Shown here: piece by piece, positions 6,783 through 14,285 of the stretch
Position numbering within the stretch: position 1 is the stretch's first letter
Layout of the letters: each line of letters starts with the position of its first letter
Assembly (NCBI GenBank): GCA_036561085.1
Contig: DATBPY010000206.1
Location: forward strand, 1 to 14,814
Source: CAILHX01 sp036561085
GTDB lineage: Bacteria > Pseudomonadota > Gammaproteobacteria > Burkholderiales > Methylophilaceae
DNA length: 14,814 nucleotides
Reading direction: 5' to 3'
Program-made: the position numbers and the translations under genes
The notes under the pieces: generated by a model
What the model was told of the DNA's origin: nothing
What the model saw: only the letters and a program-made list of their open reading frames with translations
Database searches by the model: none

Positions 6783-7901
6783 TTACTGGAAGAACTCTGT
6801 GACTTTCTGCATCCAGGACTTAGCCCTGGGGCTATGCTTGGAAGAATCCTGCAAATTGATACTTTCCAGCTCCTGCAGCAGTTCTTTCTGCTTCCCTGTG
6901 AGCTTCACTGGCGTTTCAACCACCACATGACAGATCAGATCGCCATGTTCATTGCTGCGTAGCGCTTTGATACCTTTGCCCCGCAACCTGAAAGCCGCAC
7001 CGGTTTGGGTCTCGGCAGGGATCTTCATTTTGGCGTGGCCATCCAGAGTGGGCAGTTCGATCTCGCCGCCCAACGCCGCTGTGGTAAAGCTGATCGGCAT
7101 TTCGCAATGCAGGTCACCGCCGTTGCGCTCGAATATGCTGTGTTTTTTCAGGTGTACCACGACATACAGGTCGCCGGCAGGTCCCCCATTAACGCCAGCC
7201 TCGCCTTCGCCCGAAAGCCGTATGCGATCGCCTTCATCAACACCGGCCGGGATTTTGACCGCCAATGTTTTCTGCTCTTTGACACGCCCGTCGCCATGAC
7301 AGGTAGCGCAAGGCGATGTCACCATCTTGCCGCTGCCATGGCACTTGGGGCAAGTTTGCTGGATGGAGAAGAAGCCTTGTTGCATGCGTACCTGACCGTG
7401 ACCGGCACAAGTGGAACAGGTGACAGGTTGTGTACCGGGCTTGGCACCGGAACCATGACAGGTCTCGCATTGCGTCATGACCGGAATCCGTATCTTGCTT
7501 TCCGTGCCGCGCGCCGCATCTTCCAAGGTCACTTCCATGTTGTAGCGCAAATCTGCGCCGCGATAGACATTCGAGCGTTGCTGCCTGCCGCCACCGAAAA
7601 TATCGCCGAAAATATCACCGAAAGCATCGGCAAAACCGCCTGCACCCCCGCCGAACCCGCCCGCCCCAGCTTGCGGATCAATACCGGCATGACCGTATTG
7701 GTCATAGGCTGCCCGCTTTTGCCCATCGGACAGGATCTCGTAAGCTTCCTTGGCTTCCTTGAAATGCCCTTCAGCACTCGGATTGTCAGGGTTACGATCG
7801 GGGTGATGCTTCATCGCCAGTTTGCGATAAGCTTTTTTGATGTCTTCGTCAGAGGCGTCGCGATTGACCCCCAACACTTCATATAAATCTTTTTTGGCCA
7901 T
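6783..7901 (-). CDS. dnaJ: Hsp40 co-chaperone DnaJ
   Basis: DnaJ delivers unfolded clients to DnaK and stimulates its ATPase. The 372-residue protein is a complete type I member. It has a J domain (1-70) with HPD at 33-35, a Gly/Phe-rich linker (about 76-114), and four zinc-binding repeats: CETCHGSG (145-152), CSTCAGHG (162-169), CPKCHGSG (184-191) and CATCHGDG (198-205). Two beta-sandwich client-binding domains and a C-terminal dimerisation tail follow. It is the last gene of grpE-dnaK-dnaJ, 105 nt behind dnaK, with a compound hairpin in the gap. The ribosome-binding site is weak. A strong hairpin follows the stop. No key residue is missing. Confidence 0.98.
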   Translation of the reverse strand: MAKKDLYEVLGVNRDASDEDIKKAYRKLAMKHHPDRNPDNPSAEGHFKEAKEAYEILSDGQKRAAYDQYGHAGIDPQAGAGGFGGGAGGFADAFGDIFGDIFGGGRQQRSNVYRGADLRYNMEVTLEDAARGTESKIRIPVMTQCETCHGSGAKPGTQPVTCSTCAGHGQVRMQQGFFSIQQTCPKCHGSGKMVTSPCATCHGDGRVKEQKTLAVKIPAGVDEGDRIRLSGEGEAGVNGGPAGDLYVVVHLKKHSIFERNGGDLHCEMPISFTTAALGGEIELPTLDGHAKMKIPAETQTGAAFRLRGKGIKALRSNEHGDLICHVVVETPVKLTGKQKELLQELESINLQDSSKHSPRAKSWMQKVTEFFQ

Positions 7902-7941
7902 TTAATAAAACTCTGGGGCTAGCGATTAGAGACAAGGGAAA

Positions 7942-7984
7942 AGGCTGGCAGCCAGTTGATCACTTTGATCTCTGACTCCAGCCT
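7942..7984 (-). promoter_or_regulatory. Compound stem-loop in the dnaK-dnaJ gap
   Basis: On the minus strand AGGCTGG (7984-7978) pairs with CCAGCCT (7948-7942). Inside, CAG pairs with CTG (7974-7972 with 7955-7953) and GATCA with TGATC (7970-7966 with 7962-7958) around a 3-nt loop. The outer arm ends in TTTT. This could be a partial terminator or a processing/stability element setting the DnaK:DnaJ ratio; function is inferred from position only. Confidence 0.55.
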
Positions 7985-8006
7985 CTCGCTCCCTACTTAC
8001 TTTAAA

Positions 8007-9938
8007 TTATTTCTTTTCGTCTTTAACTTCTTCAAATTCTGCATCCACTACTTCAGCGTCTACCGTCTTCTCCCCTTCCGGGCTTGGTTGCGCGGAAGCT
8101 GCTGCTTGTTGCGCCTGCTGTTCGGCATACACTTTCTCGCCCAGCTTTTGCGCAGCTTCTGTCAGTGCAGTGGTCTTGGTTTCGATAACATCCTTATCGT
8201 CGCCCTTCAATGCTTCTTCAACATCTTTGAGCGCGTTTTCGATCGCTTCTTTCTCAGCGGCTTCCAGCTTGTCGCCGTGTTCAGACAACGACTTCTTCAC
8301 GCTATGCACCATGCCGTCGGCAGTATTGCGCGCGTTGACCAAGTCCAGCGTCTTGCGGTCTTCATCGGCATGGGCGGCAGCATCTTCCTCCATGCGGCGG
8401 ATCTCATCTTCACTCAAGCCGGAACTAGCCTTGATGGTGATGTTGCTTTCCTTGCCGGTAGCTTTGTCCTTGGCAGAAACATGCAGGATACCATTAGCAT
8501 CGATGTTGAAAGCCACTTCGATCTGCGGCATGCCGCGCGGTGCCGGCGGAATATCGGACAGGTTGAATTGACCCAGGCTCTTATTGCCTGAAGCCACGTC
8601 GCGCTCACCTTGCAGCACATGGATAGTCACTGCAGCCTGATTGTCATCAGCGGTAGAGAACACCTGCGATGCCTTGGTAGGGATAGTGGTGTTCTTCTTG
8701 ATGAGCTTGGTCATCACGCCGCCCATGGTTTCAATACCCAAAGACAATGGCGTCACGTCCAGCAACAGTACGTCCTTGACGTCGCCTTGCAACACACCGC
8801 CCTGGATACAAGCGCCAACGGCCACGGCTTCGTCCGGGTTCACGTCTTTACGCGGTTCCTTGCCGAAGAATTCCTGCACTTTTTCCTGCACCTTAGGCAT
8901 ACGGGTCTGGCCGCCGACCAGGATCACGTCCTGAATGTCGGAGAGCTTGATACCTGCGTCTTTCAGAGCGACTTCGCATGGCTTGATGGTACGGGCGATC
9001 AGATCTTCGACCAGCGATTCAAACTTGGTACGCGTGATCTTCACCACCAAATGCTTAGGCCCGGTCGCATCTGCGGTGATGTAAGGCAGGTTGACATCGG
9101 TTTGCGCGCTTGACGACAGTTCGATCTTGGCTTTTTCTGCGGCTTCTTTCAGACGCTGCTTGGCCAGCAGGTCGTTGCGCAGATCAAGACCGTTGTTGTC
9201 TTTCTTGAATTCGTCAGCCAGAAAATCGATCAGGCGATTGTCGAAGTCTTCACCACCCAGGAAAGTATCGCCATTGGTGGAAAGCACTTCAAACTGGTGT
9301 TCGCCGTCGACTTCAGCGATTTCGATGATGGAAATGTCGAACGTACCGCCACCCAGGTCATACACCGCGATCTTGCGGTCGCCTTCCTGCTTGTCCATAC
9401 CAAATGCCAGCGCAGCAGCGGTTGGCTCATTGATGATGCGTTTCACATCCAGACCGGCGATACGCCCTGCGTCCTTGGTAGCTTGACGTTGACTATCATT
9501 GAAATAAGCAGGAACAGTAATTACCGCTTCGGAGACTTCTTCGCCCAGATAATCTTCGGCGGTCTTTTTCATCTTGCGCAGTACTTCAGCGGAGATCTGC
9601 GGCGGCGCCATTTTCTGGCCGCGCACTTCCACCCACGCATCGCCGTTGTCGGCTTTGGATATGGTGTAAGGCATTAGCTTGATGTCCTTTTGTACTTCTT
9701 TTTCTTCAAAGCGACGCCCGATCAGGCGTTTCACCGCGAATAATGTATTTTTAGGATTAGTCACTGCCTGGCGTTTTGCCGCAGCGCCAGCCAGAATCTC
9801 GCCGTCATCGGCATAAGCCACGATAGACGGTGTAGTGCGTGCGCCTTCGGCATTCTCAATAACGCGCGGCTTGCCGCCTTCCATTACGGCTACGCAGGAG
9901 TTGGTGGTGCCCAAGTCAATACCGATAATCTTTCCCAT
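8007..9938 (-). CDS. dnaK: Hsp70 chaperone DnaK
   Basis: DnaK is the cytosolic Hsp70 that binds exposed hydrophobic peptides under ATP control, with DnaJ and GrpE as partners, and usually also tunes sigma-32. The 643-residue protein has the nucleotide-binding domain (about 1-385) with GIDLGTTNSC (6-15), VPAYFNDSQRQATKDAG, NEPTAAALAFG, DLGGGTFDIS and the autophosphorylation-region motif NGDTFLGGEDFD. Next come the conserved interdomain linker VLLLDVTPLSLG, the substrate-binding beta domain, the helical lid and a Gln/Ala-rich disordered tail ending EEVKDEKK, the conserved C-terminal motif. A good Shine-Dalgarno (AAAGGAA) precedes the ATG. Upstream is its own sigma-32-type promoter at 10008-10035, besides read-through from grpE. 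Confidence 0.99.
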   Translation of the reverse strand: MGKIIGIDLGTTNSCVAVMEGGKPRVIENAEGARTTPSIVAYADDGEILAGAAAKRQAVTNPKNTLFAVKRLIGRRFEEKEVQKDIKLMPYTISKADNGDAWVEVRGQKMAPPQISAEVLRKMKKTAEDYLGEEVSEAVITVPAYFNDSQRQATKDAGRIAGLDVKRIINEPTAAALAFGMDKQEGDRKIAVYDLGGGTFDISIIEIAEVDGEHQFEVLSTNGDTFLGGEDFDNRLIDFLADEFKKDNNGLDLRNDLLAKQRLKEAAEKAKIELSSSAQTDVNLPYITADATGPKHLVVKITRTKFESLVEDLIARTIKPCEVALKDAGIKLSDIQDVILVGGQTRMPKVQEKVQEFFGKEPRKDVNPDEAVAVGACIQGGVLQGDVKDVLLLDVTPLSLGIETMGGVMTKLIKKNTTIPTKASQVFSTADDNQAAVTIHVLQGERDVASGNKSLGQFNLSDIPPAPRGMPQIEVAFNIDANGILHVSAKDKATGKESNITIKASSGLSEDEIRRMEEDAAAHADEDRKTLDLVNARNTADGMVHSVKKSLSEHGDKLEAAEKEAIENALKDVEEALKGDDKDVIETKTTALTEAAQKLGEKVYAEQQAQQAAASAQPSPEGEKTVDAEVVDAEFEEVKDEKK

Positions 9939-10007
9939 AATGCTGTTCCTTTTTAATTAATCTTTAAACTGAAGTTAAAATGTCTAAGCTACAAACCCAT
10001 AATCGCT

Positions 10008-10035
10008 AAGTGGGGATAGTGCGGAATATTTCAAC
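10008..10035 (-). promoter_or_regulatory. Sigma-32 (heat-shock) promoter of dnaK
   Basis: The minus strand reads GTTGAAA (10035-10029), a 13-nt spacer and CCCCACTT (10015-10008), against the E. coli sigma-32 consensus CTTGAAA and CCCCATNT. It lies about 70 nt before the dnaK ATG and begins just past the grpE stop codon, so dnaK-dnaJ can be induced separately from grpE. Confidence 0.75.
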
Positions 10036-10036
10036 C

Positions 10037-10561
10037 CTAGGCCTTGGAAACTACCACCAATGCAGGCCGCAATACCCGCTCATTCAGGGTGTAGCCCTTT
10101 TGCAGCACATTGAGGACGGTGTTAGGTTCGGCACCGGGTGACTCTAGAGTGCTGATAGCCTGATGCTTATGTGGATCGAATTTTTCGCCTACGGGGTTAA
10201 TCTCATTCACGTTGAATTTCTCCAGCACGCTGGCGAATTGTTTCAGCGTTAGCTCCATACCGCTTTTGAAACTGTCCACGCCGGCATTCTCAACACCAAG
10301 CGCAGCTTCCAGACTGTCTTTGACTGCCAGCAGCTCGCCGGAGAATTTTTCCAGCGCGAACTTACGCGCTTTATCTATGTCTTCCTGCGCACGACGTCGA
10401 ATATTCTCGCCTTCAGCTTTGGCATACATCAATGCTTCCTGATGTTCCTGGGCTTTGAGCTCTGCCGCTTTCAGCAATTCTTCCGTGCTGGGCGTAGCTT
10501 CTACCTGTTCTTCTGTAGAAGGAGCTGATTCATTTTGTTCGGGAGTATTTTTTTCTTGCAT
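10037..10561 (-). CDS. grpE: Nucleotide exchange factor GrpE
   Basis: GrpE is a homodimeric factor that releases ADP from DnaK. The 174-residue protein has a disordered acidic start (1-25, with two PSTEE copies), a long coiled-coil helix (about 26-85) and the C-terminal beta domain with NPVGEKFDPHKHQA (122-135), QKGY (154-157) and LRPALVVVSKA at the end. These are the family signature regions contacting DnaK. Length is typical of proteobacteria. A Shine-Dalgarno GAGG lies 5 nt before the ATG. It leads the heat-shock operon and is preceded by a sigma-32 promoter at 10594-10620. No HrcA gene or CIRCE repeat is present, consistent with sigma-32 control. Confidence 0.98.
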   Translation of the reverse strand: MQEKNTPEQNESAPSTEEQVEATPSTEELLKAAELKAQEHQEALMYAKAEGENIRRRAQEDIDKARKFALEKFSGELLAVKDSLEAALGVENAGVDSFKSGMELTLKQFASVLEKFNVNEINPVGEKFDPHKHQAISTLESPGAEPNTVLNVLQKGYTLNERVLRPALVVVSKA

Positions 10562-10593
10562 AAGAGCCTCAATATTTTTTTAACAACCCGACA

Positions 10594-10620
10594 TATTGGG
10601 GTGCAAAAAAAGATTTCAAG
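10594..10620 (-). promoter_or_regulatory. Sigma-32 (heat-shock) promoter of grpE
   Basis: The minus strand shows a perfect -35 element CTTGAAA (10620-10614), a 12-nt spacer and CCCCAATA (10601-10594), close to the sigma-32 consensus CCCCATNT. The predicted start is 25-30 nt before the grpE ATG. It is the main promoter candidate of grpE-dnaK-dnaJ. Confidence 0.8.
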
Positions 10621-10645
10621 TACTTGGCCTGCTACATTTTGAAAA

Positions 10646-10674
10646 TTGTTTTTAGAAGCGCTTAGCGCTATCAT
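10646..10674 (+). promoter_or_regulatory. Tentative promoter with AGCGCT palindrome upstream of the oxygenase gene
   Basis: TTGTTT (10646-10651), 17 nt, and TATCAT (10669-10674) form a weak sigma-70-like pair on the plus strand. Inside the spacer, AGCGCT-T-AGCGCT (10657-10669) is a palindrome that could be an operator. A second -10-like TATACT lies at 10698-10703 but would leave almost no leader before the ATG at 10716. The assignment is uncertain. Confidence 0.3.
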
Positions 10675-10715
10675 CTCTGCCTTAATTATGAGCAAACTAT
10701 ACTGTGCTTGATACC

Positions 10716-11339
10716 ATGCTAGATCTGGATAAATTCTCATCCACAAAACTCACGCAAGACCCTTTTCAGTTCGTTGTCGTCGAAAATTTTGTTACCCCAC
10801 AGGCGCAAGCCGCGATCAGCAAAGATTTCCCGCAGATCGACAAGGCAGGTAGCTTTCCACCCGACACGCTGAAATACGGTTCGACCTTCGCTCAGTTCTT
10901 GGCAGAACTTGAGGCTGAACCTTTCCGCAAAGCAGTCGAAAAAGCATTTGGCCTGGACCTCACCGGACGCCCCACCATGATCACGGTACGCGGACATACC
11001 GACAAGAACGACGGTTATATCCATACCGATAGCCTGACCAAGATCATCACCGTGCTGATCTATCTGAACGATACCTGGGATGAAAACACCGGGCGGCTCA
11101 GGCTGCTGCGCTCAGGTACCGACTTGGAAGATTACATTACCGAAGTCGAACCGGGCTTTGGGACATTACTTGCCTTTAAACGCAGCGATAATTCCTGGCA
11201 TGGACATAAACCGTTCATCGGTCAACGTCGCGCTATTCAGTTAAATTGGGTCGTGGATGAAAAAGTAAAGCAGCGCGAACAGAAACGGCACTCTTTCTCG
11301 GCGTTTCTGAAAAGATTATTTGGCATCTATGCCGGATAA
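10716..11339 (+). CDS. 2-oxoglutarate/Fe(II)-dependent oxygenase-like protein
   Basis: The 207-residue protein resembles the 2OG-Fe(II) oxygenase superfamily (prolyl-hydroxylase-like double-stranded beta-helix), which uses Fe(II), O2 and 2-oxoglutarate to hydroxylate a substrate. The candidate iron ligands are H103 and D105 in YIHTDS and H162 in SWHGHKP. R171 or R172 in QRRAIQLNW fits the 2-oxoglutarate carboxylate position. The strand sequence ITVLIYLN between them is typical. I start at the ATG (10716, MLDLDKFSST) rather than the in-frame GTG at 10704, which lies on a -10-like sequence; neither has a clear Shine-Dalgarno. It overlaps the next gene by 11 nt. Substrate is unknown; given its neighbours, a sugar, lipid or glycan-linked protein is possible (inference). 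Confidence 0.85.
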   Translation: MLDLDKFSSTKLTQDPFQFVVVENFVTPQAQAAISKDFPQIDKAGSFPPDTLKYGSTFAQFLAELEAEPFRKAVEKAFGLDLTGRPTMITVRGHTDKNDGYIHTDSLTKIITVLIYLNDTWDENTGRLRLLRSGTDLEDYITEVEPGFGTLLAFKRSDNSWHGHKPFIGQRRAIQLNWVVDEKVKQREQKRHSFSAFLKRLFGIYAG

Positions 11340-12303
11340 AAAAGTGCCGGGTAAAAAAGTCGGCTGGGTATTGTCGAACGGCATTATCGGCATGGACAAC
11401 CAGTCGCTTGGTTTAGCCTCCGCCCTAGGTCTGGATGTGATAAAAAAACATCTGGTGCCGACCGCTCCCTGGCGTTATCTCCCGCCTCAACTCTGGTTTA
11501 AACCCTTGCGCTTTCTGGGAGAGGGCAGCGATCCTCTGGTGCCTCCCTGGCCGGATGTAGTTATCAGCACCGGCCGCCTGACCGCGGCTCCGGCACTCGC
11601 CATCAAACGTGCCAGCGGCGGCAAGGTGTTCAATATACGCATCCAGAGTGCTTACACTGCATACGATGAGTTCGATGTGATCGTCACGCCGCGCCATGAC
11701 CGATTCGAACATGCGCATGGCATACAGACCTTGGGCAGCATGCACAGCTTGACGCATCAACGCCTCGCCGAAGCCGGAGTAAAGTTCGCCGCCAAGTTCG
11801 CGCATCTGCCCCATCCCTTGGTCGGCGTAAGCGTAGGCGGGACCAATGCATGCTACAAGATCACGCCAGAAGTCGGTCGCCGATTGGGCGAACAACTCGC
11901 CAGAATGTCCGCCGAAACCGGCGCGGGCATTCTGCTCACCCCTTCCCGTAGAACAGGTGCCGACGTGGTAGCGGCATTGCGTCTGGCGCTTGCCGATACG
12001 CCTTGCTACATCTGGGACGGCACCGATGAGAATCCTTATTTAGGATTATTGGCGCTATCGGATTATCTGGTCACTACGGCAGACTCTGTGAATATGACGG
12101 CCGAAGCCTGTTTTACCGGCAAGCCGGTTTATGTGGTCGAACTGGAAGGCGGCTCGCCGAAATTTTTACGTTTTCACGATGCGCTACGCAAAGGCGGTTA
12201 TACGCGGCCATTTACCGGGCAACTGGAGCAGTGGACTTATCCGCCGCTGGATGAAGTCAGCAGCGTGGCGCGCCAGATATTGGAACGTATGAATGCTGTT
12301 TAA
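11329..12303 (+). CDS. ELM1-family (DUF1022) protein, GT-B-like
   Basis: This 324-residue protein matches my memory of the family named after plant mitochondrial fission factor ELM1 (DUF1022), which in bacteria is found among envelope-glycan genes. The fold is thought to be GT-B-like, but its bacterial activity is unknown to me. Visible motifs are WVLSNGIIGMDNQSLGLA near the start (13-30), DVVISTGR (76-83), VSVGGTNACYKI (167-178), LTPSRRTG (203-210) and TADSVNMTAEA (250-260) followed by GKPVYV; the last resembles donor-binding loops of MurG/GT-B enzymes. The ATG at 11329 overlaps the preceding stop by 11 nt. A TTG nine bases upstream is less likely. No signal peptide or membrane segment is evident. 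Confidence 0.85.
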   Translation: MPDKKVPGKKVGWVLSNGIIGMDNQSLGLASALGLDVIKKHLVPTAPWRYLPPQLWFKPLRFLGEGSDPLVPPWPDVVISTGRLTAAPALAIKRASGGKVFNIRIQSAYTAYDEFDVIVTPRHDRFEHAHGIQTLGSMHSLTHQRLAEAGVKFAAKFAHLPHPLVGVSVGGTNACYKITPEVGRRLGEQLARMSAETGAGILLTPSRRTGADVVAALRLALADTPCYIWDGTDENPYLGLLALSDYLVTTADSVNMTAEACFTGKPVYVVELEGGSPKFLRFHDALRKGGYTRPFTGQLEQWTYPPLDEVSSVARQILERMNAV

Positions 12304-12371
12304 TGTTACTCCATGAATAATTAACGAATATACGGGTAAAATCCGGCTACCGACAATCCACGAAAACCAGC

Positions 12372-14285
12372 ATGGCCATAAAAATAGAAACATTTAGCAA
12401 TGCCAAAGGCGGCAATAGCTTTTTCAAGGCTTTGGGGCATCCACTGATTGCCGACAAAGCACGCATGCTATTGGAACGACTCTCTGAAGAGAGTCTGGTG
12501 ATTTATGACCCGCTGGGCATGGTGCAAGGCTTTTCCGAATTCCACGATCTAAGTCGGCTTGATCTATTAGGTATCTACGTGCAGCGTGTGGAGGACTTGG
12601 ACAAATCTTTGCTGGGTCTAACTACCCAGCCGGTCACGGCACTCCCGCAGACCAAGGCGCACACCCTGTTTATAGCAGCATTCGACGCGCAACGCCTGCT
12701 CCCCCATATCCGTCACCTGATCCCCGACCACATGCGCATCATCACGCTGGATGAGATGCGGCTACCGGAAGAAATGCTGACCAATCGCAGACGCTATCTC
12801 GATCCACTCAATTTTGCCACCAACTTTGCATTCTTGCGGGATGCGGGCGGCAAACACACCAAAGTGGTGACCACCGACTATTGGACCGGCTGGGGTGCAG
12901 CCAAACCGCCCTCGATATGGTTCTGCCTGTTTGCTCAATCGGGCCGGGTATTGGCGCAATGGACGCATGACATTCCTGCCAAAGGTGCCAGTTTGACCGT
13001 GGATAGTGCCGAAGTGAGAAGTCGTTTTAATTTGGGCGAATTCACCGGTTCGCTGTTCATGCATGCCATCGGTGTCGCCGGACACGATGTGATCAAATAT
13101 GCGCTGGATACTTATGGCGACGATGCCAATGAGCTTTCATGCACCCATGATGCCAACGCATGGCCATCCGACTTGTTCGCGGGCCTGCCTGCTCCCAGAG
13201 AGAATGAAACGGTGGTGATGTGGATACAAAACAGCCACCCCGTGACCATACCGAGCCGCGGCGTGGGTATCAACCTGATGGGATCGGATGACATCGTCTG
13301 GCTGGACGTGGAGATAGCACCGTTCGCGTGCTATGCCGTAAATGTAGCAGATTGGCTACCTGAAGCGCGCTGGCCGCAGCAGATCGAGATTCAGGCCGGA
13401 CGTTATTTTGTGCGTCCGCGCTATGAAGTCTATGTCGAAGGCGGGCGCAACCGCCTGGCGCACGTCAATGTTGAACGCGACGACCTGAGTGCCGACCCTG
13501 AGATTCCAAAACTAACGACACATTTCGGCAAAGGATTTATCCTGCCTGCCCCGATACTGCCGGTTGCCCAATGGGAAAGTCTGATGCAGCCCACGCCCAT
13601 GTCCACGGCGCAACGCAATCTGCCGATCGCGGCACTTATCTACGACGCCTCAGGTAAAGAAATAGCCCGTCATTCATTCGGCTGCCTGCCGCGAAATGCC
13701 GAAATAGAATTCGATATTTCCGGATTCTTGCGTGAGCAAAACAAAGCTCTCTCAGGCGGTTACGGGCACGTAGAACTGGTTTACGACTTTGCTCAGGGCG
13801 GCGAAGCCGACGGCTGGCTGCACAGCCTGTTCCGCTATACGCAAAAAGCCAGCGGACATATGGCTGAGACCAGTTTCGGCGCGCACATCTTCAATACCGT
13901 GCTGACCTATAAAAACGAACCGCAATCTTACGCAGGCAACCCGCCCGGATTGAGCACGCGCCTATTCTTGCGATTGGCCGATGCACCGCTGGATACGTTC
14001 TGCCATTTGATCTACGCGGCCTCTACGCCTTGGCATGAATTATCTACCACTACGATGACGTTGTATGACGCCATGGGACAGGAGATCGCAGTACAGCATG
14101 TGCAGATACCATGTAGCGGCTCTCTGTTCTGGCGTTATTCTGAAACATTCGACGCCGCACAGCGTCAACGTGCCGGAAGCGGCGGCTATGTCATCATTCG
14201 CGATCTCACCTGCCGCCTGTTCGGCTATCACGGCATGATCAATGGCGATAACGCTTTCTGCATGGATCATATGTTTGGCTTCTGA
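12372..14285 (+). CDS. Large protein of unknown function in a glycan-type cassette (637 aa)
   Basis: I do not recognise this 637-residue protein. The N-terminal part (about 1-150) looks alpha/beta, with GGNSFFKALGHPLIADKA (13-30) and VIYDPLGMVQGFSEFHDL (43-60) as likely conserved patches. From about 160 onward, predicted short beta strands alternate with turns rich in Gly, Asp, Trp and Tyr (TTDYWTGWG near 168-176; SRGVGINLMGSDD around 295-310), giving the feel of one or more beta-sandwich modules. It ends CMDHMFGF. There is no signal peptide, membrane segment, catalytic signature or repeat that I can name. It starts 68 nt after the ELM1-family gene and overlaps the glycosyltransferase by 11 nt, so it probably acts with that enzyme. 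Codon use looks like its neighbours. Confidence 0.85.
   Translation: MAIKIETFSNAKGGNSFFKALGHPLIADKARMLLERLSEESLVIYDPLGMVQGFSEFHDLSRLDLLGIYVQRVEDLDKSLLGLTTQPVTALPQTKAHTLFIAAFDAQRLLPHIRHLIPDHMRIITLDEMRLPEEMLTNRRRYLDPLNFATNFAFLRDAGGKHTKVVTTDYWTGWGAAKPPSIWFCLFAQSGRVLAQWTHDIPAKGASLTVDSAEVRSRFNLGEFTGSLFMHAIGVAGHDVIKYALDTYGDDANELSCTHDANAWPSDLFAGLPAPRENETVVMWIQNSHPVTIPSRGVGINLMGSDDIVWLDVEIAPFACYAVNVADWLPEARWPQQIEIQAGRYFVRPRYEVYVEGGRNRLAHVNVERDDLSADPEIPKLTTHFGKGFILPAPILPVAQWESLMQPTPMSTAQRNLPIAALIYDASGKEIARHSFGCLPRNAEIEFDISGFLREQNKALSGGYGHVELVYDFAQGGEADGWLHSLFRYTQKASGHMAETSFGAHIFNTVLTYKNEPQSYAGNPPGLSTRLFLRLADAPLDTFCHLIYAASTPWHELSTTTMTLYDAMGQEIAVQHVQIPCSGSLFWRYSETFDAAQRQRAGSGGYVIIRDLTCRLFGYHGMINGDNAFCMDHMFGF

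Noticed and set aside
7005..7886. Plus-strand reading frame of 293 codons opposite dnaJ
   Set aside because: Complete antisense shadow of dnaJ; its openness is explained by dnaJ codon bias.
10562..10703. CIRCE operator (HrcA control) before grpE
   Set aside because: No TTAGCACTC/GAGTGCTAA inverted repeat is present; the sigma-32 elements explain regulation.
10704..10715. GTG at 10704 as start of the oxygenase gene
   Set aside because: It directly follows a -10-like TATACT and has no ribosome-binding site; the remembered family N-terminus begins MLDLD, matching the ATG at 10716.
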